From Bog-473 sp963781955 (lineage in GTDB: Bacteria > Actinomycetota > Acidimicrobiia > Acidimicrobiales > RAAP-2): a DNA stretch of 64,000 nt. The notes under the pieces are model-generated. The model had not been told where the DNA came from. It made no database searches and saw nothing but the letters and a program-made list of their open reading frames with translations. The position numbers and the translations under genes are program-made. The stretch is from positions 1 through 64,000 of the forward strand of contig CAWAHU010000002.1 in the NCBI GenBank assembly GCA_963781955.1, in the 5' to 3' direction. Below are positions 61,550 to 64,000 of this stretch, piece by piece (position 1 is the stretch's first letter; every line of letters begins with the position of its first letter).

Positions 61550-61728
61550 GGGTGCCCTCCGTGGTGTCGGTCGGCCGGACCTTCCGGCCGTCGTGGTGCC
61601 CGGAGAACGGTTCGCCGGCGGGCGGGCGGAGACGCGATTCTCGGCGTGCTCGGGGACTTCCCGTGCCTACCCAGGTGGCCCAACGGGGGTGTTCGCCCCG
61701 CGTGCTCCAGCCCTGTCATATTGGGGAC

Positions 61729-63507
61729 GTGCCGTTCGGCGGGGCAGCAACCATCACCCTCAAACAGAACCAAGAGGTCCTGTACCTCGCGGTCGTGGTC
61801 GTCGTGGTGGTCCTGGTCGCGGTGGTGGCCGCCCTGCTCGGCCGGCGCTCGGGCCGACGGGCCATCGCCCAGCGCCTGGCCGCCCTCGGGACCCGTCTCG
61901 GGCTCGATCCCCCTGAGGACGAGAACAACATCGAGACCTCGCTCGCCTACCTCGAGCAGGTGACTGGGGGCGCGGCTCAGGCGGTGACCGAGTCCAGCTC
62001 CGACGCCATCCGCCTCCGGCGGTCGCTCGACACCCTCACCCAGGGCGTGGTGCTCTGCGACGAGAACGGCACCGTCATCTACCGCAACGGGCGCGCCAAC
62101 GCGCTCATGGTGAGCCGTCACGGCGACGCCTTGGCCGCCCAGGCCGTGACCGAAGTGCTCGAGGACGCGTGGCACGAGGGCTCGGCCGAACGCACCCTGG
62201 ACCTCTACGGCCCGCCCCGGCGCACCTTGCAAGTGCGGGCGCGTCAGATCGACGACGGTCGGCGGCCTCTCGGGGTGATCGCGCTGATCGAGGACATCTC
62301 CGAGCGCCGGCGGCTCGAGGAGATCCGCCGGGACTTCGTGGCCAACGTGAGCCACGAGCTCAAGACCCCGATGGGCGCGCTGGGGCTGCTGGCCGAGACC
62401 CTGGTCTCGGAGCCCGACCCCCAGGTGGCCCAGCGTCTCGCGGGGCGCATCCACAACGAGGCCTTCCGGGTCAGCCGGATCATCGACGACCTGCTCGACC
62501 TCTCGCGGATCGAGTCCGAGGAAGCGCCGCCGCGCGAGCCGGTCCTGGTCAACCTCGTCATGGCCGACGCCATCGAGCGGGTGCGGGCCACGGCGGACCA
62601 GCAGGGCATCGAGATCGTGCTCCACGAGCCCTCGCCGCCGGTGGCCGTGATGGGTGACCGCCGCCAGCTGGTCTCGGCCATGCACGCCCTGCTGGAGAAT
62701 GCCATCACCTACTCGTACGACAACTCGAAGGTGGTGGTGAGCGGCACCGTGCAGCGCGCCACCCCCACGCCGACGCACCCCGCCGTGGCCACTGCAGCCC
62801 TGGTGGAAGACGCGGTCACGGGCCCCGATCCCGTGACCCGGCCCGAGCCCGTGACTGGCCCACCGACCGGCGAGGTACCCACCGGCGAGGTCCCGGCTGG
62901 CCCACCGACCGGCGAGGTCCCGGCTGGCCCACCGACCGGTGAGGTCCCCACCGGCGAAGTCCCCATCGTGGCGCACGACGAGGCGGTGACCGGTGAGGTA
63001 CCCGTCGTGCGGTCCACCCCCGAGGCTGCGGCCGCGGGCGACGAGGGCGAGAAGGGGAACGACCCGGATCCGAACGACCGTCCCGGTGCTCCCACCTTCA
63101 CCCCCGAGATCCTCGACCAGTACTCACCGGCCAGCGGCGCCGTCACGGCGTCGCCCGCCACCGGGACAACGGCTCCGGTGGCCTCGGCCGAAGGCGACGT
63201 GGCCGCCGGCGGAGCAGCCGATGCACTGGCCGGTCCCAATTGGCGCGTCGAGGATCGCGACACCGTGCGGCTGTCGGTGCAGGACCACGGCATCGGCATC
63301 CCGGCACGCGACCTCGACCGGATCTTCGAACGTTTCTACCGGGTCGACCACGGGCGCAGCCGCGACACCGGCGGCACCGGCCTCGGGCTGTCCATCGTCC
63401 GCCACGTGGCCAACAACCACCAGGGGTGGGTGGACGTCGAATCGCGCGAGGGTGAGGGCTCGACGTTCACCCTGGTGCTGCCCATCCAGACCGAGCGGGT
63501 GGCGTGA
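61729..63507 (+). CDS. SenX3/PhoR-like sensor histidine kinase with a proline-rich insertion
   Basis: The 592-residue kinase has one membrane helix (LYLAVVVVVVVLVAVVAALL). A PAS-like domain follows (GVVLCDENGTVIYRNGRANAL), then the H-box FVANVSHELKTPMG with H209. The ATPase domain is N box LLENAITYSYDN, then G1 DHGIGIP and G2 GGTGLGLSIVRH. Between the N box and G1, where relatives have about a dozen residues, there is an insertion of about 160 residues containing PTGEVP repeats. The GTG at 61729 has a CATATT six bases upstream, a possible leaderless -10. The response regulator start overlaps its stop. Confidence 0.88.
   Translation: MPFGGAATITLKQNQEVLYLAVVVVVVVLVAVVAALLGRRSGRRAIAQRLAALGTRLGLDPPEDENNIETSLAYLEQVTGGAAQAVTESSSDAIRLRRSLDTLTQGVVLCDENGTVIYRNGRANALMVSRHGDALAAQAVTEVLEDAWHEGSAERTLDLYGPPRRTLQVRARQIDDGRRPLGVIALIEDISERRRLEEIRRDFVANVSHELKTPMGALGLLAETLVSEPDPQVAQRLAGRIHNEAFRVSRIIDDLLDLSRIESEEAPPREPVLVNLVMADAIERVRATADQQGIEIVLHEPSPPVAVMGDRRQLVSAMHALLENAITYSYDNSKVVVSGTVQRATPTPTHPAVATAALVEDAVTGPDPVTRPEPVTGPPTGEVPTGEVPAGPPTGEVPAGPPTGEVPTGEVPIVAHDEAVTGEVPVVRSTPEAAAAGDEGEKGNDPDPNDRPGAPTFTPEILDQYSPASGAVTASPATGTTAPVASAEGDVAAGGAADALAGPNWRVEDRDTVRLSVQDHGIGIPARDLDRIFERFYRVDHGRSRDTGGTGLGLSIVRHVANNHQGWVDVESREGEGSTFTLVLPIQTERVA
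62862..62970 (+). repeat. In-frame 36-base repeat encoding GPPTGEVP units
   Basis: Near-identical units of about 33-36 bases encode (A)GPPTGEVPTGEVP-type peptides. Three tandem copies plus related half units lie inside the histidine kinase gene. Such repeats can change length by slipped replication. Confidence 0.7.
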
Positions 63508-64000
63508 GCAAGCCGAGCGCAAAGTCCTCGGGCAAGAAGGCGGCGCGCCCTGCGCCAGGGGACGGCCCGGTCAAGGTGCTGCTCGCCGAGGACGAGGAGT
63601 CCTTCGTCGAGGCCCTCGTAATCGGCCTGAGCAACGAGGGCTTCCGGGTGACCGTGGCGCGTGACGGCATCGAGGCGCTGCAGCTGTTCGACGAGGTCCA
63701 GCCGGACATTCTGCTCCTCGACCTCATGCTGCCCAAGATGTCGGGCATCGACGTATGCCGCACCGTCCGGACCCGCTCGCATGTCCCGATCATCATGGTG
63801 ACGGCCAAGGGCACGGAGATCGACACTGTCGTCGCGCTCGAGGTCGGGGCGGACGACTACGTCACCAAGCCCTACCGGCTGCGCGAGCTCGTGGCCCGCA
63901 TGCGCGCGGTGTTGCGCCGTGCCCCTGGGGGGTCCGAGGCGACCGACCTGGGTGGCTCCATCGAATTCGGCAGCGATGGGACATGGGAGTCCAACGGGAT
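63504..64000 (+). CDS. OmpR/PhoB-family response regulator (RegX3-like), 3' partial
   Basis: The frame starts at GTG 63504 in a GTGA overlap with the kinase stop and leaves the window at 64000. After a basic Ser/Lys/Ala-rich tail of about 20 residues it has a receiver domain: VLLAEDEESFVEAL (acidic pocket), DILLLDLMLPKMSG (phospho-aspartate), VTAKG and DDYVTKPYRLREL. The beginning of a C-terminal DNA-binding domain follows. With a SenX3-like kinase before it, control of phosphate or envelope genes is likely, but the target set is unknown. Confidence 0.9.
   Translation, partial: MSKPSAKSSGKKAARPAPGDGPVKVLLAEDEESFVEALVIGLSNEGFRVTVARDGIEALQLFDEVQPDILLLDLMLPKMSGIDVCRTVRTRSHVPIIMVTAKGTEIDTVVALEVGADDYVTKPYRLRELVARMRAVLRRAPGGSEATDLGGSIEFGSDGTWESNG

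Noticed and set aside
1..64000. CRISPR arrays, tRNA and rRNA genes
   Set aside because: No regularly spaced direct repeats, tRNA-like cloverleaf segments or rRNA-conserved stretches were recognised on either strand.

Overview
The window is GC-rich DNA from an actinomycete-type bacterium. The gene content fits Actinomycetota: a mycothiol-type LMW-PTP arsenate reductase, an LLM-class flavin enzyme, an SCO6880-family conjugation protein, a SenX3/RegX3-like two-component pair, many SDR, thiolase and CaiB genes, and repeated TANNNT-N6-ATG leaderless starts. An acidimicrobial lineage is possible but cannot be proved from sequence alone. I found no rRNA, tRNA or CRISPR.

Layout. (1) 1-2.2 kb: 3' part of a sulfide:quinone oxidoreductase, a 48-residue partner and a membrane protein. 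(2) 2.2-7.7 kb: a divergent arsenic island. ACR3 efflux, a DUF2180 zinc protein and ArsR lie on the minus strand; ArsI-like dioxygenase, an aquaglyceroporin, a CoA-disulfide-reductase-like flavoprotein and ArsC lie on the plus strand. (3) 7.7-17.3 kb: an accessory metal/stress stretch with many broken frames (GNAT, CDF exporter, cellulose-synthase-like glycosyltransferase with PilZ, universal-stress remnant, hypothetical remnant) beside intact Gfo/Idh/MocA and TerC genes. (4) 17.3-21 kb: a TetR gene with twin operators, an APH-like kinase, a DUF6125-like protein with an internal duplication, DUF6027-like and CsbD-like genes.

(5) 21-51 kb: a catabolic island. It holds a BKACE-type enzyme, CoA-transferase, esterase, LLM monooxygenase, three amidohydrolase-2 proteins, a GH3 glycosidase, three SDRs, two Rieske oxygenases, an SCP2-type thiolase coupled to an HMG-CoA-synthase-like/OB-fold fusion, an acyl-CoA dehydrogenase remnant, enoyl-CoA hydratase, EthD and VOC proteins, an isochorismatase-like protein, an aldehyde dehydrogenase, a branched-chain-type ABC importer (binding protein, fused permease, two ATPases), and TetR and GntR regulators. 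The pattern is import of an organic acid-like compound, ring oxidation, CoA activation and retro-aldol or thiolytic shortening. The substrate is unknown. AT-rich motifs around TTTTGATAATAGAT in several divergent promoters suggest one regulon.

(6) 51-61.6 kb: a type IV secretion/conjugation module (small two-TM protein, TrbL/VirB6-like, SCO6880-like, VirB4-like, T4CP) split by a block of DUF1275, lipoprotein, NUDIX and sulfatase genes. A DGPF/ECF42 sigma-factor remnant lies at the T4CP end. (7) 61.7-64 kb: a sensor kinase with a proline-rich insertion in its ATPase domain and the start of its response regulator.

Many genes that look conserved carry single-base frame breaks spread over the whole window. 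This looks at least partly like consensus error in the assembly, so the broken calls are given as whole loci with the break position.
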